From the NCBI RefSeq assembly GCF_001874645.1, contig NZ_CP017886.1, positions 5,012,501-5,076,500 on the forward strand: DNA of 64,000 nucleotides, given 5' to 3'. The stretch's first letter is position 1. Each line of letters opens with the position of its first letter. The stretch comes from Pseudomonas frederiksbergensis. GTDB taxonomy: Bacteria > Pseudomonadota > Gammaproteobacteria > Pseudomonadales > Pseudomonadaceae. The notes under the pieces were generated by a model. It was given only the letters and a program-made list of their open reading frames with translations. It did not search any database and was not told the DNA's origin. This document shows positions 51,609-60,269 of the stretch, piece after piece. The position numbers and the translations under genes are program-made.

Positions 51609-52520
51609 GATGCTGCCTATCAGAACACCCTTGGTACTCCATCCGGGGCTCTCGACGCCAAGCAGGCGCATCTGGCTCAAGCTGGAAAACCTGCAACCCA
51701 GCGGTTCATTCAAGCTGCGCGGCATGGGCCTGCTCTGTACCCGAGCGGCCGAGCAAGGCATGAAGAAAGTGGTCTGTCCTTCCGGCGGCAATGCCGGCTA
51801 TGCGACGGCAATGGCCGCTGCGGCGTTGGGGCTGGAAGCGAGCATTATCGTGCCGCACACCACCCCGGAAAGCACCCGGGCGCGAATCGCCAAAACCGGG
51901 GCGCAAGTGATCGTGCACGGTCAGGTGTGGGACGAGGCCAACCAGTTGGCGCTGGAACTCGCCAAGGCACCTGATACCGAATACGTGCCGGCATTCGACC
52001 ACCCGACGCTGTGGGAAGGACACAGCACGATGATCGATGAAATTCTGCAGGACTGCCCTCAGGTCGACACCGTCGTGGCGTCGGTGGGCGGGGTGGTTTG
52101 CTGGCCGGGATCTTGACCGGTCTGGAACACCACGCTCGGCTGGATTGCCGGATCATCGCCTGCGAAACCGAGGGCGCAGCGTCATTCGCCGCGGCGGTCA
52201 AAGCCGGTCATCCGGTCAAACTCTCCGAAATCAACACCGTTGCCAGCTCACTCGGGGCGCTGCAAGTGGCGCAATGGCCGGTTTCGCACATCCAGCGCTT
52301 CCAGCACACGTGTGTCGTACTGACGGATGCCGACGCCATCATGGGCGTCGTCCGCTATGCCGATGACCTGCGTCAACTGGTGGAGCCGGCGTGCGGTGTC
52401 TCGCTGGCCGTCGCGTATCTGGATCACCCGGCGATTGCCGGTGCCCATGATGTGGTGATCGTCGTGTGTGGCGGGATCAGCATCAGTGCGCAGCAGGTTG
52501 CCAGCTGGCAGAGCCTTTGA
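51609..52520 (+). pseudogene. PLP-dependent serine/threonine dehydratase-like gene, frameshifted
   Basis: The first frame (51609 to a stop at 52116) encodes a start, the PLP-lysine motif GSFKLRGMG and PSGGNAGYATAMAAAALGL; the second (to 52520) continues from LLAGILTGLEHHARLDCRIIACETEG to the C-terminus. The join falls at GTGGGCGGGGTGGTTTG (about 52083-52099): one more G would restore the phosphate-binding loop SVGGGGLLAG. The intact enzyme would be a ~303-residue deaminase of the SDS/threonine dehydratase group. Confidence 0.85.
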
Positions 52521-52530
52521 CGTCACGGGT

Positions 52531-53091
52531 TCAGAGGGGCGTCAGGCGCAATCGCCAGCGGCCGTTGTAGCGTAATTCGACGGTGGCCAGAGGTTCGACG
52601 TCAATCGTGTTGAACAGCGGGAGTGGGCATTGCATCACGTGCATCAGCGCGGCACGAATCACGAACGGGTGAGTGACGGCAAGGATGTGCCCGGGTTGGC
52701 TGCCCAGGGTCTCCAGCCACGCGGCGATCCGCTCGCACAGTTGGGCCACCGATTCACCGCCAGGCGCAGCACTGGTGCTGTCGCTCAGCCAGGCGTGCAG
52801 CACCTCGGGTTCGTCGTGTTGCAGGTCATTGATCCGCAGTCCCTTCCAGCGGCCAACATCACAATCGCGCAGGGCCGAGACAATTTCCATGTCCGCACCA
52901 AACAGAGCGGCGGTCTCTCTGGCCCTGGCTTCCGGTGCGCTGAGCAGGCGTGGCGTTCGTTTGAAACGCTTGGCCAATGAGCCTTTTTCGTTTTGCCAGT
53001 CCATTTCCACTGATTCATCCCGGGCAAAGCGCGCCAGTTTCTGGGCCGCTGTCCGGGCGTGGCATATCAGGGTCAAACGGGTGGTCTGCAC
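52531..53091 (-). CDS. Histidine phosphatase family protein
   Basis: A 186-residue branch-1 histidine phosphatase. The nucleophile motif is LICHARTAAQ, where the usual RHG is CHA-R, and the second His lies in AVTHPFVIRAAL. Conserved S-EARARETA is present. It starts with GTG. The substrate is unknown; the altered RHG motif is typical of a CobC-like subgroup. Confidence 0.82.
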   Translation of the reverse strand: MQTTRLTLICHARTAAQKLARFARDESVEMDWQNEKGSLAKRFKRTPRLLSAPEARARETAALFGADMEIVSALRDCDVGRWKGLRINDLQHDEPEVLHAWLSDSTSAAPGGESVAQLCERIAAWLETLGSQPGHILAVTHPFVIRAALMHVMQCPLPLFNTIDVEPLATVELRYNGRWRLRLTPL

Positions 53092-53135
53092 GGGAAATCA
53101 CTCTGGCTGTATGGGGGCAAGCGTATCGATCTGCC

Positions 53136-53168
53136 AAAAAAAGGCCCGGAACCGAACGGTCCCGAGCC
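53136..53168 (-). terminator. Terminator of ppnN
   Basis: On the minus strand GGCTCGGGACCG pairs with CGGTTCCGGGCC (two G-T pairs) and is followed by seven T. It ends the ppnN transcript. Confidence 0.9.
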
Positions 53169-53187
53169 TGTCGACGCGAGGGTGTTT

Positions 53188-54561
53188 TTAGCTGATGACC
53201 TGATAGCAGGGCACATACTCCGCGCCACCTGGCAGTTTCATGCGATGTTGCGCGACAAACGCTTGCAGCAGTTTGTCCAGGGGTTGCATGACCGCTGCGT
53301 CGCCGTGGATCTTGTAAGGACCGTGTTTCTCGATCAGGCGGATGCCCTTGTCCTTTACATTGCCGGCGACAATGCCGGAAAACGCTCGACGCAGGTTCGC
53401 TGCCAGTTCGTGCGGCGGCAGGTCACGGCGCAGCTGCAAGCCGGCCATGTTTTCATGGGTTGGATCGAACGGGCGCTGGAAGCCTTCGTCAATCTTCAGC
53501 AGCCAGTTGAAATGAAACGCATCGTTGCGCTCGCGGCGGAACTGCTTGACGGCCTTGAGTCCCAGCGTCATTTGCCGGGCCACCTGGGCCGGGTCGTCGA
53601 TGATGATCTCGTAGTGACTCTGCGCTTCTTCGCCCAGTGTGGCGCCAACGAACGCGTGCAGCTGCTGCAAGTACGGCTCCGCGCTCTTTGGCCCGGTCAG
53701 AATCACCGGGAAGGGCAGGTCGCGGTTTTCCGGGTGCATCAGGATCCCAAGCAGGTAGAGGAACTCTTCGGCGGTGCCGGCGCCGCCCGGGAAAATGATG
53801 ATGCCGTGGCCGACGCGCACGAAGGCTTCCAGGCGCTTCTCGATGTCGGGCAGGATCACCAGCTCATTGACAATCGGGTTCGGCGCTTCGGCCGCGATGA
53901 TTCCAGGCTCCGTCAGCCCCAGGTAGCGGCCGTGGGTGATCCGTTGCTTGGCGTGGGAAATGGTCGCGCCTTTCATCGGGCCTTTCATCACCCCTGGCCC
54001 GCAGCCGGTGCACACATCCAGACTGCGCAGGCCGAGTTCGTGGCCGACCTTCTTGGTGTACTGATACTCCTCGCTGCTGATCGAGTGACCGCCCCAGCAC
54101 ACCACGATCTTCGGCTCTACGCCAGGCCGCAGGGTGCGGGCGTTGCGCAGCAGGTGGAAGACGTAGTCGCTGATGCCTTGAGACGAGCTCAGGTCGATGC
54201 GCTGGCTGTCCAGCTCGTTCTCGGTATAGACGATGTCGCGCAGGGCGCTGAACAGCATCTCGCGGGTGCTGGCGATCATCTCGCCGTCGACGAAGGCGTC
54301 TGCGGGCGCGTTGAGCAATTCCAGACGTACACCGCGATCTTGCTGATGAATGCGAATCTCGAAGTCCCGATAGGCTTCCAGAATGGTCTTGGCGTTGTCG
54401 ACATGGGCGCCGGTGTTGAGGATGGCCAGGGCGCACTGGCGGAAGAGAGAGTAGATGCTGCCCGATCCGGCGGCGCTCAGTTGCTGAACTTCGCGTTGGG
54501 ACAGCGTCTCCAGGCTGCCCTTTGGGCTCACCGAAGCATTGATTACGTGTCTTGCGGTCAT
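53188..54561 (-). CDS. ppnN: Pyrimidine/purine nucleotide 5'-monophosphate nucleosidase
   Basis: A 457-residue protein matching PpnN (YgdH), of which the E. coli form is about 454 residues: an N-terminal DUF4478-type domain, a central LOG/lysine-decarboxylase-like core with GCGPGVMKGPMKGA and IIFPGGAGTAEEFLYLLG (the PGGxGTxxE motif, near residue 275), and a C-terminal DUF3412-type domain. It cleaves nucleotide monophosphates to base and ribose 5-phosphate and is known to be bound by (p)ppGpp. The ATG at 54561 gives the family length. Confidence 0.93.
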   Translation of the reverse strand: MTARHVINASVSPKGSLETLSQREVQQLSAAGSGSIYSLFRQCALAILNTGAHVDNAKTILEAYRDFEIRIHQQDRGVRLELLNAPADAFVDGEMIASTREMLFSALRDIVYTENELDSQRIDLSSSQGISDYVFHLLRNARTLRPGVEPKIVVCWGGHSISSEEYQYTKKVGHELGLRSLDVCTGCGPGVMKGPMKGATISHAKQRITHGRYLGLTEPGIIAAEAPNPIVNELVILPDIEKRLEAFVRVGHGIIIFPGGAGTAEEFLYLLGILMHPENRDLPFPVILTGPKSAEPYLQQLHAFVGATLGEEAQSHYEIIIDDPAQVARQMTLGLKAVKQFRRERNDAFHFNWLLKIDEGFQRPFDPTHENMAGLQLRRDLPPHELAANLRRAFSGIVAGNVKDKGIRLIEKHGPYKIHGDAAVMQPLDKLLQAFVAQHRMKLPGGAEYVPCYQVIS

Positions 54562-54824
54562 TCGATATTCCCTGAGAACGATGTTATCGAGCCCGACAGG
54601 CTCAGTAGCATCAGGATAGTCAGTGCTGGAGCGATCGTGCTGCGGCCATCTTCTCCGGCGACCGGGCGTTAATGCAAACATCGCGAGCCGGTGCGAGCCA
54701 GATCGTTTGTTTCATGATGCACCGGACGGCCATGAAACAGGATTCCTGGCGAGTGGGCAATTGCAGGTTTTTTCAGCGGCTGCACGAACTGTAGAATTCG
54801 CAACGCTAACGCGTATTCCTTGAC

Positions 54825-55430
54825 TTGTCTGCATGCATGCTGGCGGCAAGCCTCGCAGGTATCAGTTCAGTGAAGGTGCTGGTGGTCGGCGCGGGCGGCA
54901 CGGCCCGGGAAATTCTTGCGATGGCGGCGCTGGAGGCGAACTGGCGCTTTACCGCCGTCGATCCGTCAGAGCCTATGTTGGCGGCAGCAACGCAGGAGTT
55001 GCTGGCGAACGATTTGCTGGAAAGAACGGACATCCATCTTGGGACACTCGACGACCTGCCTTCGAGCGAGTTGTACGATGCGGCCACTGTGATCGGCGTG
55101 CTTCATCATCTGGACGGGGATGATGCCAAGCGCCATCTACTGCGATCGGTTCTGGACCGTCTCAAGCCCGGTGCGCCGCTGATTCTGGCGGGGAATCATT
55201 ATGCTTATGCCAGCCAGCCTCTACTGCTCGACGCCTGGGCGCAACGATGGAGACAGCAGGGCGCCCGTCCCGATGAAGTCAAAGCCAAGCTGGATAAAAT
55301 GCTTCAAGGCGCTGACCCACCTCACTCAGAGGCAGCGGTTCAACAGGTGCTGCACGACACGGGATTTGGAGACGCAACCCGCTTCTTTTCCAGTCTGTTC
55401 TGGGGCGCGTGGCTGGTCCGCAAAACTTGA
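54825..55430 (+). CDS. Class I SAM-dependent methyltransferase, short N-terminus
   Basis: A 201-residue methyltransferase with motif I VLVVGAGGTAREILAMAAL, acidic loop FTAVDPSEPML and motif IV AATVIGVLHHL. The family usually has ~30 more residues before motif I; here a stop lies six codons upstream of the TTG start at 54825 (an ATG occurs at 54834). Either a short form or a 5'-truncated gene. Confidence 0.72.
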   Translation: MSACMLAASLAGISSVKVLVVGAGGTAREILAMAALEANWRFTAVDPSEPMLAAATQELLANDLLERTDIHLGTLDDLPSSELYDAATVIGVLHHLDGDDAKRHLLRSVLDRLKPGAPLILAGNHYAYASQPLLLDAWAQRWRQQGARPDEVKAKLDKMLQGADPPHSEAAVQQVLHDTGFGDATRFFSSLFWGAWLVRKT

Positions 55431-55564
55431 CGAAAGATGTCGCTGAATGTCCGCGTCCGACCCAGCGCGGTCATTCCTAGCCAGCCGATATGACAGATTA
55501 CGCGGGCGCGGAAACGGCTCCGGCGGTGTTCTTGCCGAACACCGGCAACCCTGATACTGATGGT

Positions 55565-56620
55565 TTACAAAATGTCCTCTCTGTTGCCAGATGACTGCGC
55601 CAGAAACTCGATGATCAGCGCTGTGATCTGCTGTTGGATCAACCCACGTGGGCGGCCGTTGTCGCCATCTCCGCAGATGATGCCATCGCCTGGTACTGCT
55701 TCTTCGAGCAATGCCACCGCGCCAGGTTTGCACACCGACATGAAGCTGAAGTGGCTTGCGTCGCCGATTTCGACGTAACGGCTTGACGCTTGGGGCAGGC
55801 GTTTGGCCAAGTTGGCGGACTCCAACTGAGCGGGAAGCTCTTGCGACGGTACGCCGGCAGCGATCACTAGCGCTGGTACCGGCAGCGCCGCAAGGCTTTC
55901 ATCGGTCAGCCCGCGTGAAAGGCCCAGGTCCAGTGTAACCACAGCGGTGACGCGTTTATCGCGCAAATCGGCGGCCAACCCGGCCTTCAATGCTGAGGTG
56001 CTTGCGGGGTTCATCTGTTGATAAACGGTGCAACTGGACAACTGCGGGTGGGCTTTGCAGTCACGGGCGAATCGGTCTGGATCGAAACGAGCACCGACGA
56101 TCTCCATGGCGGTCCAGCCGCCCAGTGAATGGCCCACTACAGCAATTCGGCGCTTCGCGACCAGGCCAAATTTTTCAGGTTGAGTCGTGACCGCTTCAAT
56201 GGCTCGGCTCAGATCGACGGGCCGCTGCCATAACTGCGCCGCTGCTTGAGGGCTACGGTCACGGCTAGTGGTGCCGGGGTGGTTGACCGCGGCGACGATG
56301 TAACCCTTATGGGCCAGAGCACTGGCAAGCCAAGTCTGGTTGCCCCAGTTGCCCCCGAAACCGTGGGAGAGCACCACCAATGGGTGTTCGCCGGCAGCCG
56401 GTGGCGTGTCACGAACGGCAGAAGCACCGACAAACACCGCATTATCGGCGATCAATTGCGTGGTGGCGGTAGTTGCACTGGGGTACCAGACGACCATCTC
56501 CAGCGCGCGGTCATTGTGCGTGTCCAGCAGCGTGGAGGACTGGAAGCCGACAGGGTTATCGTCAGCGAGTGCGCTGGCAGTCAGGCAGATCAGAAACAGG
56601 GCGCCGAAAGCTGTTTTCAT
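55565..56620 (-). CDS. Exported alpha/beta hydrolase (dienelactone hydrolase/PAF-AH-like)
   Basis: A 351-residue protein: signal peptide (FGALFLICLTASALADD), oxyanion loop LSHGFGGNWGNQTWLA, nucleophile elbow VGHSLGGWTAME (Ser near residue 168), and a late His in GDASHFSFMS. It is a periplasmic esterase or lipase-like hydrolase; the substrate is unknown. Confidence 0.87.
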   Translation of the reverse strand: MKTAFGALFLICLTASALADDNPVGFQSSTLLDTHNDRALEMVVWYPSATTATTQLIADNAVFVGASAVRDTPPAAGEHPLVVLSHGFGGNWGNQTWLASALAHKGYIVAAVNHPGTTSRDRSPQAAAQLWQRPVDLSRAIEAVTTQPEKFGLVAKRRIAVVGHSLGGWTAMEIVGARFDPDRFARDCKAHPQLSSCTVYQQMNPASTSALKAGLAADLRDKRVTAVVTLDLGLSRGLTDESLAALPVPALVIAAGVPSQELPAQLESANLAKRLPQASSRYVEIGDASHFSFMSVCKPGAVALLEEAVPGDGIICGDGDNGRPRGLIQQQITALIIEFLAQSSGNREDIL

Positions 56621-57286
56621 TGTCGTTATCTTCCTTGATCAGACAAGCGCATAGCAATCTGAAGCAGGCTGTTGGGCCCATCTCGTATGCGGTCGAAACC
56701 CAATGTTGGGCACAGGTGAGTTGCACGGACATTAAAGCCCACATTCGCGCCGACGCGCATGACTTTCATTGTTAGCTCAACCGTTCGGTGAGCGGCGCTC
56801 TGGCGCCAAGGTGAAACGCCCGCTTCTGGCCGGATAGCGACGGTTTAGCTGCGACCGTCGCTGGGGAATTACACCTCCGTCTGCTCAGCCATTTCCAGGG
56901 CATCATCGACCTCGATGCCCAGGTATCTGACGGTGCTTTCAAGCTTCGTATGCCCAAGCAAGAGTTGGACTGCTCTCAAGTTCTTTGTCCTGCAATAGAT
57001 CAACGACGCCTTGTGTGTGGTGGTCGCTAACCGACCCTGAGCAGCCATCTGCCCCTTTGACCATGTGGCGTCCGCTTAGCAACTTGCAGCTGTCACTGGT
57101 CTGAGCTTGAACAGAGCACAAGTTTGCATGTCAAGCAGTTGGGGACTATAAATCTGTCATCAATATCTATGTTATGCGGACACCACTGTCCGTAAAAATA
57201 TTGCTAGGCCCGTTCCCACAGCAGGTTGCGTTCGCAGGACGAACGACGCTGTGGGGTAGAATCACAATGCGCTGAAGGAGGCGCCC
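56621..57286. other. Intergenic tract with an integrase relic
   Basis: 666 bp without an intact gene. Besides the relic at 56869-57023 it contains an imperfect hairpin AGCGACGGT...ACCGTCGCT (56837-56864) and GGAGGCG as SD for the hydrolase at 57287. Confidence 0.6.
56869..57023 (-). pseudogene. Tyrosine recombinase C-terminal relic
   Basis: Read on the minus strand, the frame gives KASLIYCRTKNLRAVQLLLG, HTKLESTVRYLGIEVDDALE and MAEQTEV with a stop at 56869. LLLGHTKLESTVRYLGIEVDDAL includes the H-xx-Y end of phage-type integrases (HTKLESTVRY). The rest of the gene is absent. Confidence 0.85.
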
Positions 57287-57997
57287 ATGCTGAGTGTTTT
57301 CCCCCGGTTCCTCGTATCCTTGCTTGCGGCCGTTTCATTGTGCGCGGGGGCTCAGGACCCTGGTCCAAAACAGCAAGAGTTCCTACCAAAGTCAGGTAGT
57401 GGACGCGTCGTCGTCCTTGTTTCTGGCCAAACAGGCATGCCTGGCTACGCGATGACCGCGCAGCAGATCGCCGACGCTGGTTTCGATGTCGTTCTGGTCG
57501 ACGGCAATGAATTCTGGATCAAAGACACGAGCCGTGCCGGGAACATGCTCAAAGAGGTGATTACGCGGGCTCAGGCGGGTGCGCACGCGCTGCCAGGCAA
57601 GGTGGGCGTCGTTGGCTATTCGCTCGGCGGAGCGACCGCGCTGACCTACGCGGCACGGATGCCAGAGCTCGTCGCAGCGGTCGTTGTAGGCTATCCGTAC
57701 ACCGCGTTCATCAAGGCCCCAGCCGACTTTGTCGCCAAGATCAAGGTTCCAGTGCAAATGTTTGCCGGTACGGCAGACACCTACAAGGATTGCTGCCGAA
57801 TCGAAACGGCGCGCCAACTCGCCAACGCTGCCAAGGCAGTTTCCCCACCCATGCTGACGCTGCATGAGTACGACGGCGCCGGTCACGGGTTCAACTTGGC
57901 CACGGCCGCGCGTAAGGATCAGGCCGCCGGCCAGGACGCAATCAAACGGACGATCGCACAGCTGAAACAAGCATTGCCGGCGGAAGGAGCGAAGTAG
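57287..57997 (+). CDS. Dienelactone hydrolase family protein, exported
   Basis: A 236-residue alpha/beta hydrolase with a signal peptide (FPRFLVSLLAAVSLCAGAQD), nucleophile elbow VVGYSLGGATALTYA (Ser near residue 111), acidic residue in FAGTADTYKDCC and His in DGAGHGFNL. It is smaller than the hydrolase at 55565 and not closely related. SD GAAGGAGG. Substrate unknown. Confidence 0.87.
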   Translation: MLSVFPRFLVSLLAAVSLCAGAQDPGPKQQEFLPKSGSGRVVVLVSGQTGMPGYAMTAQQIADAGFDVVLVDGNEFWIKDTSRAGNMLKEVITRAQAGAHALPGKVGVVGYSLGGATALTYAARMPELVAAVVVGYPYTAFIKAPADFVAKIKVPVQMFAGTADTYKDCCRIETARQLANAAKAVSPPMLTLHEYDGAGHGFNLATAARKDQAAGQDAIKRTIAQLKQALPAEGAK

Positions 57998-58180
57998 CAA
58001 CGGTGCGAGGCGTGTCAAGTGCGCCCTGATCACTCATTCAACCGGACGCGCCAATTCATGCCATTAACTTGGCAAGCGTCGGTGGCGGCGCGCCGGTTAA
58101 CTTGATCGTTAACGGCAGCTTTCTAGTTAACATCGGCCGTTCATCGACTGAATAATTGAAGCTCCCATATGTCGGCTCCT

Positions 58181-58218
58181 GGCCGATTTCTGCCTGTCAC
58201 GACTGACCGAAATCGACC
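58181..58218 (-). repeat. 38-bp inverted repeat, left copy
   Basis: The reverse complement reads GGTCGATTTCGGTCAGTCGT followed by GACAGGCAGAAATCGGCC. It matches the element at 59830-59867 at 34 of 38 positions in opposite orientation. Confidence 0.85.
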
Positions 58219-58240
58219 AGAAGCAGTCACTCAGCGCGCG

Positions 58241-59170
58241 TCACAACGCACTCAAGGTCGCTAGCATTTGCTTGCGCACCCATCGGTGCGCGGCGGAGCT
58301 TGAATACTGCTTGTTGGACAACAAGCCGAGCGTATAGCACGGCGCTTCGAACGGTGCGGGATGAACTACCAACGAAGCAGCACGGCTGAATGGAAGTACT
58401 GCCCGGCGGGGCAGGGTGAAAAGGAAATCTGTACTGGCGACTATGTATGGAGCAGCCAATACGCTGGGCAGCTGCACCGCTACATCGCGATGCAATCCCA
58501 GGCGGGCGAGCGCCATGTCAATCACACTGCCCGCGTCGCTCCAGGGTAGCGCGGCGATATGTCGTTCGCCGAGATACTGGTCAAGTGACAAGACTTTCTT
58601 AATTCGCGGATGGCCTTTGCGAACAGCCACAACGTAGTCATCGGTAAAACAGTCGAGCACCTCCAGGCCTTCAAACCCAACCTCCTGGTCATGTCTTGCA
58701 TCAAGCACGAAGTGCACGCGGCCTTCCCTCAGGTCCGTCAGGCATTCCTGCCGAGTCAGGTAAAGCACCTTGATCCGCAGTGCTGGTGCCACTTTCTCCA
58801 GCCTGGCGATCAAAGGTGTCAGCAACGCGTACACGGCGTAGTCGGTCGCTGCGAATACGAATGTCTGCGTGGTAGTTGCCGGGACAAACGGCTCGGCGCC
58901 GGTCAGTTGATCTGAGAGGATGCGAAGCGCATCAGCGACGCCTGCTGCTATCTGTTCTGCTTGGGCAGTAGGCTGCATCGAATTACCAGAGCGGACGAAG
59001 AGTTCATCAGAAAGCGAATCGCGTATCCGCGAAAGAGCATGGCTACATGCAGAAGGGCTGATCGCAAGCTCATCCGCAGCAGCCACGACGCTTCGGTGCC
59101 GATAAATCGCGTCAAAAACAAGCAGAAGATTCAGATCAAGGCGGCGGAGAACGGAGTGCATGAACTTCAT
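58241..59170 (-). CDS. LysR-family regulator (NodD-like group)
   Basis: A 309-residue LTTR with HTH LRRLDLNLLLVFDAIYRHRSVVAAADELAISPSACSHALSRIRDSLSDELFVRSGNSMQPT, the DLNLL-type start of the NodD/NahR subgroup. It is divergent from a GNAT gene (101 bp between starts), its likely target. The start may be 59170 or 59161 (ATG both). Confidence 0.9.
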   Translation of the reverse strand: MKFMHSVLRRLDLNLLLVFDAIYRHRSVVAAADELAISPSACSHALSRIRDSLSDELFVRSGNSMQPTAQAEQIAAGVADALRILSDQLTGAEPFVPATTTQTFVFAATDYAVYALLTPLIARLEKVAPALRIKVLYLTRQECLTDLREGRVHFVLDARHDQEVGFEGLEVLDCFTDDYVVAVRKGHPRIKKVLSLDQYLGERHIAALPWSDAGSVIDMALARLGLHRDVAVQLPSVLAAPYIVASTDFLFTLPRRAVLPFSRAASLVVHPAPFEAPCYTLGLLSNKQYSSSAAHRWVRKQMLATLSAL

Positions 59171-59271
59171 TACAACCTGAGTAAATTGCAGTACCTGCAT
59201 TCTGCGCTTTCTCTAACATAGTGTCTCCCGTCTCCCGTCTCCCTCAAGACCACTCTACATCAGGAACTGAA

Positions 59272-59763
59272 ATGTCCACGCTCAGCTTTCGTCATGCCGC
59301 GCTGTCAGACGCTCCCCGCTGCTACCAAATCGAGTCTTGTGCATACGAAGGCGACGAAGCAGCTACTCAGGAGAAAATTACGACACGCATTGCCCAGTAT
59401 CCGCATGGCTTTTTGATTATGGAGGATGCTGGTGAGGTCGTCGGTTTCATCAACAGTGGCTGCGCCCATAATGTGGTGATGTCCGATGAGGCCTTCAAGG
59501 AACTGGTGGGGCATTCAGCCGCTGCGCCGAACGTGGTGATCATGTCAGTGGTGATTGATCCAGCGAAGCAGGGCAAGGGTTACTCCACACTGATGATGGG
59601 CGAGTTCGTCCAATGCATGAAAGCGCTGGATAAGAAGACCATCCACCTGATGTGTAAGGAGCGCCACGTGGGGCTGTATCAGCGAATGGGCTATCGCTAC
59701 GTTCAGCCCTCGCCTTCTAACCACGGTGGAATGTCCTGGCATGAGATGTTCATGGAACTCTAG
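59272..59763 (+). CDS. GNAT acetyltransferase (arylalkylamine N-acetyltransferase-like)
   Basis: A 163-residue GNAT enzyme: FRHAALSDAPRCYQIESCAYEGDEAATQEKITTRIAQYP, acetyl-CoA loop VVIDPAKQGKGYSTLMMGEF and C-terminal YQRMGYRYVQPSPSNHGGMSWHEM, a pattern of the serotonin/AANAT-like group. Divergent from the LysR gene and bracketed with it by the 38-bp inverted repeats. Confidence 0.88.
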   Translation: MSTLSFRHAALSDAPRCYQIESCAYEGDEAATQEKITTRIAQYPHGFLIMEDAGEVVGFINSGCAHNVVMSDEAFKELVGHSAAAPNVVIMSVVIDPAKQGKGYSTLMMGEFVQCMKALDKKTIHLMCKERHVGLYQRMGYRYVQPSPSNHGGMSWHEMFMEL

Positions 59764-60269
59764 TGCCAGAGTCGGGCGGCGTATCCTTCGAATGCGGGCA
59801 TAGCTCGCCCACCACCGTCCGCTTCATTGGGTCGATTTCGGTCAGCCGTGACAGGTTGGAATCGGCCAATAGCTGCCAGTCACGAAAGGCTGCTTTCGAC
59901 CCATTGCAGCCAGTCGCTACAGGCGGAAATCGGCCAAAAGTGGGCATCCTCACGAGCGGCCAGTGGCACCTTGGGATTGAGCTTGGTGACGGTGGCTCAC
60001 TGGTGCATGCTCAGTACAACTGCGCGGCAGCTCCCACACTCCGGGTCGCCACCATCATGAGCAATATATGGCCGGTAAAGATGCGTTTACCCCCAGTTCG
60101 CCTAGCCAACCGATGCATTCACGCTCCAGTGTTCTTCGGTCATTGCATATCCTTACAGCACGCCATGGCTTCATGCCAATGCTTTAACCGCGGAGCAAAC
60201 TTAGGTCGAACTCCTCACGCCACCTGTCGAACTCCAGGCGGCCACCCGGCTGAGAGCTAGCGCCGGCGG
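59764..60269. other. Gene-free interval between GNAT and chemoreceptor genes
   Basis: 506 bp with degenerate pseudomonad intergenic repeats (the 38-bp repeat at 59830 and a related GGCGGAAATCGGCC near 59920). Frames present here are short and unlike proteins. Confidence 0.6.
59830..59867 (+). repeat. 38-bp inverted repeat, right copy
   Basis: GGTCGATTTCGGTCAGCCGT followed by GACAGGTTGGAATCGGCC. Opposite orientation to the copy at 58181-58218; together they flank the LysR-GNAT pair. Confidence 0.85.

Noticed and set aside
53059..54672. 537-codon plus-strand frame
   Set aside because: It is antisense to ppnN, which has the full PGGAGTAEE core and family length, and it crosses the ppnN terminator.
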